From assembly GCF_050003625.1 (NCBI RefSeq), contig NC_134398.1:88921832-88985831 (forward strand): a stretch of DNA of 64,000 bases, in the 5' to 3' direction. The position numbers were made by a program, and so were the translations under genes. A model generated the notes under the pieces. The model saw nothing but the letters and a program-made list of their open reading frames with translations. It was not told the origin of the DNA and did not search any database. Position 1 is the first letter of the stretch. Every line of letters begins with the position of its first letter. Below are positions 32,589-48,215 of this stretch, in pieces. Source of the stretch: Haematobia irritans. Taxonomy: Eukaryota; Arthropoda; Insecta; Diptera; Muscidae.

Positions 32589-34464
32589 ATACCCTCCACC
32601 ATAGGATGGGGGTATATTAACTTTGTCATTCCGTTTGTAACACATCGAAATATTGCTCTAAGACCCCATAAAGTATATATATTCTGGGTCGTGGTGAAAT
32701 TCTGAGTCGATCTAAGCATGTCCGTCCGTCCGTCCGTCTGTCCGTCTGTCCGTCTGTCCGGCTGTCCGTCCGTCTGTGGAAATCACGCTAACTTCCGAAC
32801 GAAACTAGCTATCGACTTGAAACTTGGCACAAGTAGTTGTTATTGATGTAGGTCGGATGGTATTGAAAATGGGACATATCGGCCCACGTTTACGTATAGC
32901 CCCCATATAAACCGATCCCCAAATTTGGCTTGCGGAGCCTTCCGGAGCAGCAAAATTCATCCGATCCGGTTGAAATTTGGTACGTGGTCTAAGTATACGG
33001 TCTCTAACAACCATGCAAAAATTGGTCCATATCGGTCCATAATTATATATAGCCCCCATATAAACCGATCCCCAGATTTGACCTCCGGAGCCTCTTGGAG
33101 GGGCAAAATTCATCCGATCCGGTTGAAATTTGGTACCTGATGTTAGTATACGGTCTCTAACAACCATGCAAAAATTGGTCCATATCGGTCCATAAATATA
33201 TATAGCTCCCATATAAACCGATCCCCAGATTTGACCTCCGGAGCCTCTTGGAGGAGCAAACTTCATCCTACCCGATTGAAATTTGGTACGTGGTGTTAGT
33301 ATATGGTATCTAACAACCATGCAAAAACTGGTCCATATCGGTCCATAATTATATATAGCTCCCATATAAACCGATCCCCAGATTTGACCTCCGGAGCCTC
33401 TTGGAGGGGCAAAATTCATCCGATCCGTTTGAAATTGGGTACCTGATGTTAGTATACGGTCTCTAACAAGCATGCAAAAATTGGTCCATATCGGTCCATA
33501 GTTATATATAGCTCCCATATAAACCGATCCCCAGATTTGAACTCTGGAGCCTCTTGGATGAGCAAAATTCATCCGATCCAATTGAAATTTAGTACGTGGT
33601 GTTAGTATATGGTCTCTAACAACCATGCAAAAATTGGTCCATATCGGTCCATAATTATATATAGCTCCCATATAAACCGATCCTCAGATTTGACCTCCGG
33701 AGCCTCTTGGAGGAGCAAAAGTCATCCGATGCGGTTGAAATTTGGTACATTTCGTTAGTATATGGCCTCTAACAGCCATGTAAAAATTGTCAAATTTTAT
33801 TACTATAGAAAGTTTTGTCAAAATTTCATTTCTATAGAAAGTTTTGTAAAAAGTTTATTTCTATAGCAATGTTTGTCAACATTTTATTTCCATAGAAAAT
33901 TTTGTCAAAATTTTATTTCTATAGAAAATTTTGTAAAAAATTTATTTCTGTAGAAAATTTTGTCAACATTTTATTTCTATAGACAATTTTGTCAACATTT
34001 TATTTCTATAGAACATTTTGTCAACATTTTATTTCTATAGAAAATTTTGTCAACATTTTATTTCTACAGAAAATTTTGTCAACATTTTATTTCTATAGAA
34101 AATTTTGTCAAAATTTTATTGCTATAGAAAATTTTGTCAACATTTTATTTCTATAGAAAATTTTGTCAAGTTTTATTTCTATAGAAAATTTTGTCAAAAT
34201 TTTATTTCTATAGAAAATTTTGTCAAACTGAATTATATACGTATTTAATCGGCCGTTTTTTTGTTTAATATATACCCCTTATGGACTAACTTACAATTTA
34301 GAAGACAGTGTTAAAAAGTTTTACGATACCTTGCCATCGGCAAGTGTTATCGCAACCCAAGTAATTCGATTGTGGGTGACAGCCTTTAGTAGAAGTTCCT
34401 ACGCAATCCATGGTGGAGGGTACATAAGATTCGGCCTGGCCGAACTTACGGCCGTATATACTTG
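32589..34464 (+). mobile_element. Family A element, copy 4, complete, inserted in copy 3
   Basis: 1876 bp, the same length as copy 1. Left end ATACCCTCC directly after the T-run of copy 3, right end ATATACTTG before TTTTG. Near-identical to copy 3 by eye (for example GAAAATGGGAC here versus GAAAATTGGAC in copy 3), which indicates recent movement. Confidence 0.8.
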
Positions 34465-34670
34465 TTTTGTTTAATATATACCCCTTATGGACTAACTTAC
34501 AATTTAGAAGACAGTGTTAAAAAGTTTTACGATACCTTGCCATCGGCAAGTGTTATCGCAACCCAAGTAATTCGATTGTGGGTGACAGCCTTTAGTAGAA
34601 GTTCCTACGCAATCCATGGTGGAGGGTACATAAGATTCGGCCTGGCCGAACTTACGGCCGTATATACTTG
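34465..34670 (+). mobile_element. Family A element, copy 3, right part
   Basis: TTTTGTTTAATATATACCCC to the hairpin end ATATACTTG. It is an exact-looking repeat of the last 206 bp of copy 4 and is the severed end of copy 3. It is followed by TTTGGAAGCTC, the resumption of repeat E. Confidence 0.8.
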
Positions 34671-35172
34671 TTTGGAAGCTCTTTTTTTGTTGGGATATAA
34701 TAAAAATATTAGTTTTCAATTTATATTTTTTATTTCCAGAATTTGCAATGTATTATTATAATTCCAAATATTATATTGCTTTGCCATTATTATTGTCCAT
34801 GATTGGTTCCAATTTTAATAGATTATATCAATGTGTGGAAATTTAGAAAAGGAATTGCTACTAAAATTAATCTTGCCGAGCCCTTCAATACGCCTTTTTA
34901 TGCTTAAAGACTACAAAGGCAAAAGAAGATTATAACTCTGCAACCTGGAATACGAATTCAACTTGATATTCTATTCAGGTCATGTTTAACAAAATTAAAG
35001 TTTAATTGAAAAAAGTTCTAATTTTTCTGTTTACTTTCAGAAAAATAATTTACACTGCTTGTGTGTTTTGATTTATTGGAAATCTAGGCGCATCTACAAT
35101 CTTCAAGGAACATGCTGACATGGTTATTATGATAAGGAAGATAATGATTTATATAGTCTATTTTACCCCTTA

Positions 35173-35425
35173 AGCCTAATACTAAGATCATGTTTTCGCA
35201 AAAACAATTATACTCCATATAAAAAACGTTGGCGCGAAATAAATGCGAAATCTTTGTTTTGATCATTTTCAAACACATATTTATACAACCCTGGATTTTT
35301 CGCACGAAAATATAGGCAGGCGTATTATTTCGCATAAATATGTTAACATACCTGGGTTTGATGCCCTATTTACGGAGATAGATGAAGATATTCGTTTTTC
35401 GCAGAAACGAACTTAGTACTAAGCA
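35173..35425. mobile_element. MITE family R, copy 2 (TTA target)
   Basis: Ends AGCCTAATACTAAGATCATG and CTTAGTACTAAGCA with TTA at 35170-35172 and 35426-35428. It shares TATTTATACAACCC and CTATTTACGGAGATAGATGA with copy 1. Confidence 0.7.
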
Positions 35426-35589
35426 TTAGTTGTTATTGATCGTAATTGTATGTGTAAGTTATGTATGTTAGAACAAAACACACAAATAACAAGAACTAAA
35501 TTCTTTTCTTTATAGCATAATTCGCAAAAATAAAATATTGAATATTTTTTTTATAAGAAACGCATGTTTTCGTTTATTTCAAAAATTAA

Positions 35590-36110
35590 ATAAGATTTTG
35601 GGTGCGCAATTTATTGATTTTTTGATTGAAATTTATTGCATATATCAATTAATATTTTAATTGAATCAATCAATTGGTTGATTGATTTTGATCGAGAAAT
35701 TAATTAAAAATATAATTTATTCAATTAAAATATTGATTGAATTGTATGTAAAAATTCAATCATTTTTTTTTTAATTGATTCGCACAAAATTAATTGATTC
35801 CGTAACAAAAGTCAATCAAATTTTTAATTGAAAATCGTGTTGGTTTTCAATCAAAATGGGTGATTTTGATCGAGAAATTAATTAAAAATATAATTTATTC
35901 AATTAAAATATTGCTTGAATTGTATGTCAAATACCAATCATTTTTTTTAATTGATTCGCACAAAATTAATTGATTCCGTAACAAAAGTCAATTACATTTA
36001 CAATTGAAAATCGTGTTGGTTTTCAATCAAAATGGGTGATTGATACTATCATTTTCGTGATTGAAGACATTTTAATAAAAAAAATATTGAATCCGCGATT
36101 TTCATATCTG
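35590..36110. repeat. CAATTAA-rich repeats (MITE family I), two tandem partial units
   Basis: A block of about 190 bp (TGATTTTGATCGAGAAATTA, AATCGTGTTGGTTTTCAATC) occurs twice, from about 35690 and about 35860. Non-coding. Confidence 0.5.
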
Positions 36111-37260
36111 ACAATAAAATATAACATTACGGTAGATTAAATGCAAACATGCATATTTAAAATATTCAAGATATCAAATATGGGTAAAAAATATATTTAG
36201 GATTTTATTAAGCATTTCCATTGAACTTTCCCAGTAAAAAAATTTGGTTCTTCTACAGTCGCAACTATAAAAACACTTCCAAAAAGTCCTTCCAAAGATG
36301 TTCTTTATTTTAACTGCACAGGAAGTTACGCCAATTTTTTTATAACTGGCTTTTTTTCAAATTTTTAATGGGTAATTTTTTTCAAAAAGGGTAAAAGCAG
36401 ATTGAGAATTAACAATATGGTACGAATTATATAAATTTTGACGATAAAAATGCTAAAACCATTCTAGAAAAATTACGAAATTTTTAAAATATTTGATGTC
36501 AAACGTCCCAGACAAACATTGAATGCATTAAAAATGCATAAAAACTTTTAAAAATTATTTATTTGTAAAAATTTCACAAAAGAAGTGATACAAATTCCGT
36601 TCATCGGCTGTTGAAATGGTGGACATCCGTCCTATGACAACCCCATGTCAAATTCATCGCTTCTGCGCCACTTCCGGATCAACAAAGAACATTTTCACTA
36701 CTTTTTTTGCGAAGCTGATTTTAGTCTTGATTCTGAGGTCATGTCGAAACTTTGAAACTTCTGCTAAATCATGGACAACTGTTGAGAGAAAAATTGTTTT
36801 CACTCAATTAATTTCCAATATTGAATGCCTTATTCCCAATTTTTGAGCTAAAATTGTATGTGTTGTTGTATTTCAAATTAAATCCCCAATTTTGTTAAGG
36901 GTTTGACTGAATATTTTTATATATACGAAAATATGATGAATGCTTTGACAACAAACACATTGGAAGGAAACAGATTTTGAATTTTGACCTATGCAAATAG
37001 CACCTTCGTTTTTTAAAAGTTGGTTAATAATTTTTTTCGATAAAACCTTTTTTCCCTGCAAAAATCTGAAACAAATAGAATGGTGAGGAAAAACAAGTAA
37101 ATGATTATCCCGACCATGGTTTCAAATGCTATCATTTCAATAACAGAACAGGTTTGCAGCATTTGAGAACCATTTTAATGCTCATTGCAAACATACATTT
37201 TTCTCGGCTAGAATTTTCTTTTCATAAAGACAAAATACTTGGTTTTCGCAACAATTACAC
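36110..37260. other. AT-rich interval, no recognisable gene
   Basis: Only a short repeat-E-like piece (36610-36720, CATCCGTCCTATGACAACCC, CACTTCCGGATCA) is recognisable. Short open frames here look like chance. Confidence 0.4.
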
Positions 37261-37264
37261 GCTC

Positions 37265-37302
37265 TAGGTTAGATTAGGTGGCAGCCCGATGTATCAGGCT
37301 CA
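37265..37302 (-). repeat. SINE S1 3'-end fragment
   Basis: TTAGGTGGCAGCCCGATGTA and a few more bases match the minus strand of the S1 3' end. Confidence 0.5.
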
Positions 37303-37345
37303 CTTATGCGCTTTACAGACTATCAGTTATTCCGGACGGAATGTC

Positions 37346-37378
37346 GCACGCACAGAAAAACCATGTTTGGACATGGTT
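37346..37378 (+). repeat. 33-bp inverted repeat, left arm (family J terminus)
   Basis: Starts GCACGCACAGAAAAACCATG and ends TTTGGACATGGTT; within it CCATGTTTGGACATGG is itself an inverted repeat. The exact reverse complement is at 45600-45632. The arms may bound one element that later received the LINE, or be ends of two separate copies. Confidence 0.8.
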
Positions 37379-37856
37379 GCCGCATCCATTTAATGCTTAT
37401 CTAGAGCACGTAATTGCCGCGAAAACCATGTATTTTGTCTTTGTAAAAATAGTTTTCGAGCGGAGAAAAATATATGGTGGCAATAAGCATTTGAATGATT
37501 CTCAAATACCGCAAACATGTTCTATCATTTAAATGATAGAATTTGAGATAATTAAATGGTCGGGAAAATCATGTACCTCACCATTCAATTTTTATTTATA
37601 TATTTATTTTATTTAATGAAGTATTACAAAGTGAGAAAACGGAAAAATATAACAATATTAACATTATAACTAACATAAACATTTTAAAAAAGATTTTAAA
37701 TTTCAATAATACAAAGTTAGAACTTAAACAAATATTGCATAGGAAAATTAAAAGTAAATTAAAAGTAAAACACTGTAACATTATAAACAATAAGAACAAT
37801 TGGAAAATAAAAATTAAAAAGAAAACAATTAATCGTAATTTACATTAAAAAAAAAA

Positions 37857-41573
<3,717 letters not shown>

Positions 41574-41640
41574 GAATAAATAACTTTGGCTATTCGTTAA
41601 CGAGGAACACTAAATATGTCGAATAACGAAGATTTGAAAT

Positions 41641-41830
41641 TTACTGCGCTGCTGGTGAGTTGTAAACTATTTGGTGTGAATTCCAGAGACGGGCACTATT
41701 TATGAAAAAATGCCATTCTGAGACTAAGCTCGTATGTCTAAAAGGTATAATCTTCCTTCCTCTGTTTGATCTTGCAAACACTAGCCTTTGACTCAAATAT
41801 GAAGGATGTCCTGAGTGTATAATCTTGTGT
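41641..41830 (-). pseudogene. Frame-shifted C-terminus of the LINE ORF2
   Basis: In a different frame from the main ORF this reads HPSYLSQRLVFARSNRGRK and onward to SEWHFFINSARLWN, the usual LINE C-terminal segment, also seen at 15560. The main frame ends at 41738 with unrelated residues. One small indel near 41800 explains both. Confidence 0.7.
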
Positions 41831-44356
41831 AAAAATATCAAACAATGCATCCCTATATTCAGAAACCGAGTCATAGCGTCGCAAACCATAAACATATCGT
41901 GTGATGTTATTAAAAAGCATATTCAATTTAGAATTACTATTAGCATCGCAATTCGAGAACAGTTCACATCCATAAAGCAGCCCCGGGATAATATATGATT
42001 TGACAAGAAGAGACCGAATATCCAAAGGGGTAAAGGATTGCGTAGCCCATAACGTCCGCAGTTTCTGATAAGTTTGGCCAACAACGGCGTTTATATGGTT
42101 AGACCATGTAAGCTTGTCATTGAAAATCATACCGAGATTCCTAGCATGTGCCACAAGATCTATGGGCTGATCATTTATTTTAATGACCACATTTGACGTA
42201 TCCCTATTAGCCCTCTTCCTGATTCTAAGGAACTTTGTTTTGTTTGGATTTAAGCAGAGACCATTGGCCATGGCCCAAGTCCAAACGTTAGCCAAATCAT
42301 CATTTACCATGACAATAGTCTCCTCAACATTTCCCGCATTGTAGCCAATATAGAGCTGGACATCATCCGCATACATGTGTATCTGACAGTGTCTAATATT
42401 CAGTGGGAGATCGTTTGTATACATAGTGAACAGCAGCGGTCCTAGTATTGATCCCTGTGGAACCCCCCGTGAAATAGGCCGAGGGGAAGACACTTCATTA
42501 TAAGTGTAGACACTTTGTGTCCTGAATGAAACATAGCTGTGAATAAGACGTGCAGCAGAGGACGAAAACTTAAAGTAATGCCGTAACTTCGAACAGAGGA
42601 CAGAATGATTAACTGTATCGAAAGCTTTCGAATGATCCAATAGAACTAAAAGAGTTTCCAAATTATTGTCCAAATTACTTCTTATATCCTCCGTTACATT
42701 TACTAGTGCAGTCGTACAACTGTGTTTTGGACGAAATCCTGACTGCACATCGGTCAATAGAGCGTTGTCCTGCAAGTGGGTGGTAATTTGCCTGTGCAAA
42801 ATCTTCTCAAGAACTTTGGCAAGAAATCCAAGAATCGTAATAGGACGATATTCACCATGAGACTTAGTAATGGGTATAACCTTAGAATGTTTCCAAGATT
42901 CAGGATATGAACTCTCCGTAATTATCCTATTATATATGGATGTGATGAATGGTAACAAAAAAGGGAATAGCAAACGCATGAATCTGGGGTCTATATTATC
43001 AGTCGCAACAGCATTAGATCTGACAAGTCTAGCACACTCGAGAACTTCCCTCTGGTCAACGCATGAAAACTCAAATTCACTATCCTGTAGGTCAGCTCTG
43101 TCCACATTAAAATGATAAAAATTTGTGTTAAGTGGAACCACTGGAGCGTTTGTAAATTTTGAGTTTAGTTCCTCAACATCAACATCAATAAATCGATTAT
43201 CTGACTTCTTTCCAATACCGATATCACATATAGTTTTCCATGTCCGTTTGGAATCCAGAGCGTTACCAAAACGATGTCGGTAATATTCAATCTTTGCTTC
43301 CCTAATCATGGCATTTACTTGTTTCCTACTCGATCGAAAATCTTGTCTGAGAGCAAAAGTTCTGTATCGTTTCCATCTATTATAAGCTATGTCTCTAGCT
43401 TTAATAGGCTCCTTAATACCATTATTGAACCATGGCTTAGATACAGGAGAAACCTTACGAGTCCTCATTGGGACAATCAAATTCTGAAGACTGAGAATGT
43501 TACCCTGAAAAAATTCCACTTGTTCCTGAATAGACTCGAAATTATAAATTGCCTCCCACTCTATTTGTCGCATCTCATACTCTAGAAGTTCATGGTCTAC
43601 ATTTCGAAAATCCCTATACATATAAATCCGATCTGTCCTTTGAGAGTGAAATTCATAACATAAGAATATAAGATCATGTCTAGAAAAACACGGGGCAGAT
43701 ATTTGATCGTAAAGTCTTATCTTCTGAGAATTGGTAACGAAAAAGAGATCAAGAAGTGTGCTTGTCGTGTTGGAAAAATGTGTTGGTAGTGAACTATTTG
43801 CGCTGAAGAGACCAAGAGAGTACATCTGAGAAGTAAATGAGGGATCAACCAATATATTGCAGTTGAAATCTCCACAAATAATGACGTCTGTATAGGGTAT
43901 AAGTAGATCCTCAAGAGTGTGGAGAAAATTTGTCATGTCAATACTATTATTGGGTCTGTATACGCAACCAATTAACAATTTGCTTTCCATTGACGTGATG
44001 TTAATAAATACCGATTCAATAACATCGTTGTTAGTTGACTGATAACATAGACTCGACCTAAGAGTGTCCCTAATATAAATCGCTGTCCCACCACCACGAC
44101 GTTTCCTATCAGCTCTATAAACATTAAAACCTTGAACTTTCACAAATTCATCGGGAAGTAAGTCATCATACCATGTCTCCGAAACACAAACGACGTCGAT
44201 ATCAGAATTCTCGAACGTAAACCTTAGCTCATCTAGCTTGTTATTCAGACTTTGAGCATTTATATGACAAACTCTGAGTCCCTCCCGTTGACGTGCTAGT
44301 ATTTTGACCATATTCGCTGTCACATCTCTGGAGGATATATCACTAGCTCTCATCAT
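41738..44356 (-). CDS. LINE ORF2: APE endonuclease plus reverse transcriptase
   Basis: 872 residues. Endonuclease (about 28-235): INAQS (N33), SETW (E60), YRP (Y133), GDFN (D162, N164), TSTLLD (about 198-203) and SRHD (225-228), all catalytic positions kept. Reverse transcriptase (about 490-740): SKVIPI, YRPITILGFLAKVLEKILH, LLDHSKAFD (D574), GVPQGSILGP (631-640) and YADD (662-665). The enzyme nicks target DNA and copies its RNA at the nick. Motif wording is CR1-like. The last part is lost to a frameshift near 41800, so the product may be impaired. The ATG at 44356 is the first in frame; the true start is uncertain because the 5' end is missing. Confidence 0.85.
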   Translation of the reverse strand: MMRASDISSRDVTANMVKILARQREGLRVCHINAQSLNNKLDELRFTFENSDIDVVCVSETWYDDLLPDEFVKVQGFNVYRADRKRRGGGTAIYIRDTLRSSLCYQSTNNDVIESVFINITSMESKLLIGCVYRPNNSIDMTNFLHTLEDLLIPYTDVIICGDFNCNILVDPSFTSQMYSLGLFSANSSLPTHFSNTTSTLLDLFFVTNSQKIRLYDQISAPCFSRHDLIFLCYEFHSQRTDRIYMYRDFRNVDHELLEYEMRQIEWEAIYNFESIQEQVEFFQGNILSLQNLIVPMRTRKVSPVSKPWFNNGIKEPIKARDIAYNRWKRYRTFALRQDFRSSRKQVNAMIREAKIEYYRHRFGNALDSKRTWKTICDIGIGKKSDNRFIDVDVEELNSKFTNAPVVPLNTNFYHFNVDRADLQDSEFEFSCVDQREVLECARLVRSNAVATDNIDPRFMRLLFPFLLPFITSIYNRIITESSYPESWKHSKVIPITKSHGEYRPITILGFLAKVLEKILHRQITTHLQDNALLTDVQSGFRPKHSCTTALVNVTEDIRSNLDNNLETLLVLLDHSKAFDTVNHSVLCSKLRHYFKFSSSAARLIHSYVSFRTQSVYTYNEVSSPRPISRGVPQGSILGPLLFTMYTNDLPLNIRHCQIHMYADDVQLYIGYNAGNVEETIVMVNDDLANVWTWAMANGLCLNPNKTKFLRIRKRANRDTSNVVIKINDQPIDLVAHARNLGMIFNDKLTWSNHINAVVGQTYQKLRTLWATQSFTPLDIRSLLVKSYIIPGLLYGCELFSNCDANSNSKLNMLFNNITRYVYGLRRYDSVSEYRDALFDIFTQDYTLRTSFIFESKASVCKIKQRKEDYTF

Positions 44357-44451
44357 GGTTCAAATATGCAATAAATTCTACCAGCGGCGCAGAAATGAGA
44401 TATAAAAGGAAAGTGAAGTTATGAATAGACACAAAGTTATTGATGTTACTA

Positions 44452-44679
44452 CACACAAAGAAAATTTCATTTAAACTCAGCCAACGAAAAATTTTCATTG
44501 ATATAACGAAACATTTTCGTTAATACAATTAAAATATTCGTTAATAGTACGAAACGTTACGTTGATTGATAGAAAATTCGTTATAATAACTAAAAATTTC
44601 GTTGTATTAACGAATTTGTTTCATTGGCTGACTTTTAATGACACATTTCGTTAATATAACGAAACTTTTTCTATTAGTG
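44452..44679. mobile_element. MITE V (TA target)
   Basis: Ends CACACAAAGAAAATTTC and CTTTTTCTATTAGTG with TA at 44450-44451 and 44680-44681. Subterminal AGCCAACGAAA / TTTCATTGGCT and many AACGAA/TTCGTT motifs. 228 bp, non-coding. It abuts the LINE 5' side. Confidence 0.55.
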
Positions 44680-45069
44680 TAATATTAAAAAAATAAAAAT
44701 TAAATAAACTAAATATAAAAGTTAGAATTTGTGTAAAATATAAATACAAATTATGTAAGCTAAATATTAAAGTTACAATTTGTGTGAAGTATAGTGTATT
44801 ATTTACTATTGGCTGTACGAAATCCTTCGAGAATGTTAACATCTTCTATACAAATTGGGTCATCATCCATTTTATGTTTAATATAGACAAGGCCTTTAAA
44901 ATTGAAAGCAGAGTGAATGACTTTTTTCTTCTTCAATCCAATAGCACATTGGAAGATGTTATAGTTAGAATTGGAAGGGTTTTCATTAATATAAAACTGT
45001 CTATCAGAATCGAATCCATTACTTTTTTACAGGGAAAAAAGTATTTTTATAGGTTAAGTATAGATATGT

Positions 45070-45632
45070 CTAGAACCATCATATGGCCATAAAGACCATT
45101 TACATTTTTTCGTGACCATTTAATTTTTTAACTTTTTTTCAGCGAAAAGAATTTTATAAAAACATTGAGCAGGTACACACGATTTTCATTTTGCGCGTCA
45201 GTCGTGTGTTGATTGTTTCTTGGAATGGACGGAGAATACGGATTTACTGTGCTTTGTGTTAATTTATTCATTCAGAAGTGGCACGTGGTTTTATGTGAAC
45301 ACAAAAAAGAAAGTGTAATTGAAAAAACGTACCTGTTTTTTTGCATTTTGCTATATGGATCATTTATTTTTATTTGCAGTTACATGATGTCTGCGTTTGT
45401 ACATTTGATGGGCACGATAAATATGGAATAATTATTGTTGAAATTGAAATAAAATAGAGTGTGTAAAAATATATGATGTTTGCTTGAACGGCATTATAAA
45501 TACAAATAAACAATGAATTAGTTTATAAATAAATAAAAACAAACAAATAAAGTTAATTTTGTGTTTTCTTTTCTCAAGTGGCTCCTTTTTTCGACGATGA
45601 ACCATGTCCAAACATGGTTTTTCTGTGCGTGC
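45070..45632 (-). mobile_element. Family J element, copy 3 (right part)
   Basis: Shares, inverted, ACATGATGTCTGCGTTTGTA, TTGTGTTAATTTATTCATTC and GAATGGACGGAGAATACG with copies 1 and 4. It ends with the 33-bp arm at 45600-45632. It holds the empty site for MITE O. Confidence 0.5.
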
Positions 45633-45639
45633 AAGTTAA

Positions 45640-45769
45640 ATTTAGCCTTAGTGTATCTATGGAATTTTTTCAGTAAAGCGGGCATGTCACTTTAGACCTG
45701 AGCTTTAACATATCCCCACAAAAAATTAGTCTAGAGGCGCCCAATTGACCGGTCCCGAATGTGTAATAA
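45640..45769 (-). pseudogene. Relic DD41D-type transposase, C-terminal piece
   Basis: CCCCACAAAAAATTAGTCTA and GGCGCCCAATTGACCGGTCC parallel the DD41D gene at 8555-8620 (CCCCACAAAAAATAGTCTAA, GGTGGCCAACTTACCGGTCC). The reading frame is broken. The rest follows at 51095 after element H1, showing that H1 split this transposon. Confidence 0.55.
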
Positions 45770-46092
45770 CACAGAAAAAAAGTTCCGTAGTTAAACTAAC
45801 GCTAAATTTAACTTATTTTAATTGCAAAAATATTATTTGTTTGTAGTTAAATTTTATTACTTTTTGCAAATTTTCCACAGCCCAATGAAATTTTCGTTTT
45901 CTTAAGTATATCTCAAATATTTTATGAACTAAATGTGGGTATAAAGTTCAATGACCGTAAACATAAATTCAATATGAACTAAAGCAAATGCAAATTTTCG
46001 TACGTTTCCCAAAAATAGTAAGAATGAACCACTGTATGGTTAAAATGACCATGTTTTGGCGATAATGATTTTGTTGTTTTTTTTTACTTTTA

Positions 46093-46322
46093 AGGTGGGT
46101 ATTAAGTTCGAGTTTAGCCGCTAAAATCGTCATTTTTCACGATTACTTTTCTTTAATAATCCATTTTAAGGAATAGAAACTTTGTGAAAATTTACTTTGG
46201 GATATTCCCCATCAAGTTATAATGAAATCTGCAACAAATGTGTATAATTTTATGCCTTTTTTACTGATTTAGTTTTCCTTTTAGTGAAAATTTGCGGCTA
46301 AACTCGAACTTAATACTCACCT
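46093..46322. mobile_element. MITE family P, copy 3 (PIF/Harbinger-type)
   Basis: Inverted ends AGGTGGGTATTAAGTTCGAG / CGAACTTAATACTCACCT, TTA duplications at 46090-46092 and 46323-46325, 230 bp. It is inserted in H copy 1. Confidence 0.8.
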
Positions 46323-47186
46323 TTAGTTAATTTTTTTATATGAGAGGGTATAATTTCGTGAACTGCAGTTAAACAGTAAAACAGGGCATTAAATTTCCTG
46401 GGCTGTAGAATCGGAGCCGGAGTCTTGGAGTCGGATTCTAAAGATTTTGCAGGAGTCGGAGCCGGAGTCGTATAAATTTTGCTCGACTCCGACTCCGGCG
46501 AAACAAAATTTGAAAAACACTTCATATCTTTGTAACAAAAGAAATATTTTGACAAATTAGATTCGATTGAGGCTTTTAAACGAACAACGAAAAACAAAGT
46601 ACTGGATTTCAAGCCATTCAAAGTGTATTTATAGAATGTGGACTGAACTGATCAATTGTATAGTCCATTTTTAACATATTAAACTATCAAATTTGAAGCC
46701 AATATATACTCTTGATAAAGGTACACTTTTAAGGCAATATAGCAGTAGAGCCTAACGTTCTGAATTTTGGCAGGTATACTGAGTTCGAAGATGGGTCATA
46801 ACGAACAATTTTGTAATATAACATAGCACCTACATATAAACCCATCTCCGATTTGTTTTAAGAAATTTTTCCCAGTCTAAAATTTTTATAAGATTTTTCA
46901 AAACTTTCGAATTTAGAGTTATTAGAGATCCATAAATAAATGCGGAAATTTCCCGTCGGCCCAGATTTTGTATATGGAGATAATTATTTGAGAAAGTTCC
47001 ATATAACAGGTTGGCTGATAAGTCCCCGGTCTGACACATAGATGGCGTCGCTAGTATTAAATGCATATTATTTTTATATAGTACCAACCTTCAAATGATT
47101 CGTGTCAAAATCTGACGTCTGTAAGTCAATTAGTTTGTATGATACAGCGTCTTTTGCGAAGCAACTTTTGTTATTGTGAAAAAAAA

Positions 47187-48215
47187 TGGAAAAAAGGAAT
47201 TTCGTGTTTTGATAAAATACTGTTTTCTGAAGGGAAAAATACGGTGGAAGCAAAAACTTGGCTTGATAATGAGTTTCCGGACTCTGCCTCAGGGAAATCA
47301 ACAATAATTGATTGGTATGCAAAATTCAAGCGTGGTGAAATGAGCACGGAAGACGGTGAACGCAGTGGACGCCCGAAAGAGGTGGTTACCGACGACCACA
47401 TCAAAAAAAATCCACAAAATGATTTTGAATGACCGTAAAATTAAGTTGATCGAGATAGCAGAGGCCTTAAAGATACGAAAGGAACGTGTTGGTCATATCA
47501 TTCATCAATATTTGGATATGCGGAAGCTCCGTGCAAAATGGGTGCCGCGCGAGCTCACATTTGACCAAAAACAACAACGTGTTGATGATTCTGAGCGATG
47601 TTTGCAGCTGTTAACTCGTAATACATCCGAGTTTTTCCGTCGATATGTGACAATGGATGAAACCTGGCTCCATCACTACACTCCTGAGTCCAATCGACAG
47701 TCGGCTAAGTGGACAGCGACCGGTGAACCGTGGAAAGACTCAAAAGTCCGCTGGCAAAGTAATGGCCTCTGTTTTTTGGGATGCGCATGGAATAATTTTT
47801 ATCGATTATATTGAGAAGGGAAAAACCATCAACAGTGAATATTATTTGGCGTTATTGGAGCGTTTGAAGGTCGAAATCGCGACAAAACGGCCCCATGTGA
47901 AGAAGAAAAAAGTGTTGTTCCACCAACGCACCGTGACACAAGTCATTGAGAACGATGGGAAAAATTCATGAATTTGGCTTCGAATTGCTTCCCCACCCAC
48001 CGTATTCTCCACATCTGGCCCCCAGTGACTTTTTCTTGTTCTCAGACCTCAAAAGGATGCTCGCAGGGAAAAAATTGGCTGCAATGAAGAGGTGATCGCC
48101 GAAACTGAGGCCTATTTTGAGGCAAAACCGAAGGAGTACTACCAAAATGGTATCAAAAAATTGGAAGGTCGTTATAATCGTTGTATCGCTCTTGAAGGGA
48201 ACTTCTACGAAAGAC
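47187..48215 (+). pseudogene. Mariner transposase (irritans subfamily), frameshifted
   Basis: The Himar1-type order is visible across frames: KNTVEAKTWLDNEF, KFKRGEMSTEDGE, IAEALKIRKERVGHIIHQYL, VTMDETWLHHYTPE, KVMASVFWDAHGIIFIDY, KKKKVLFHQ, PYSP-LAPSDFFLFSDLK and LEGRYNRCIALEGN. Breaks: a 1-nt loss in the A-run just after the ATG at 47187, an extra A near 47410, a shift near 47735, and loss around the second catalytic aspartate (FHQ followed by RTVTQVI instead of DNAPCH). Cannot make an active enzyme. Confidence 0.9.

Noticed and set aside
37308..37345. GC-richer stretch GCGCTTTACAGACTATCAGT beside the J arm, considered as an rRNA or site-specific target
   Set aside because: I could not match it to a known rRNA segment with confidence, and it is too short to call.
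46310..46621. 103-residue frame rich in Pro/Ser/Glu (minus strand)
   Set aside because: It is the translation of GAGTCGGAG-type repeats at the end of element G, with no family resemblance.
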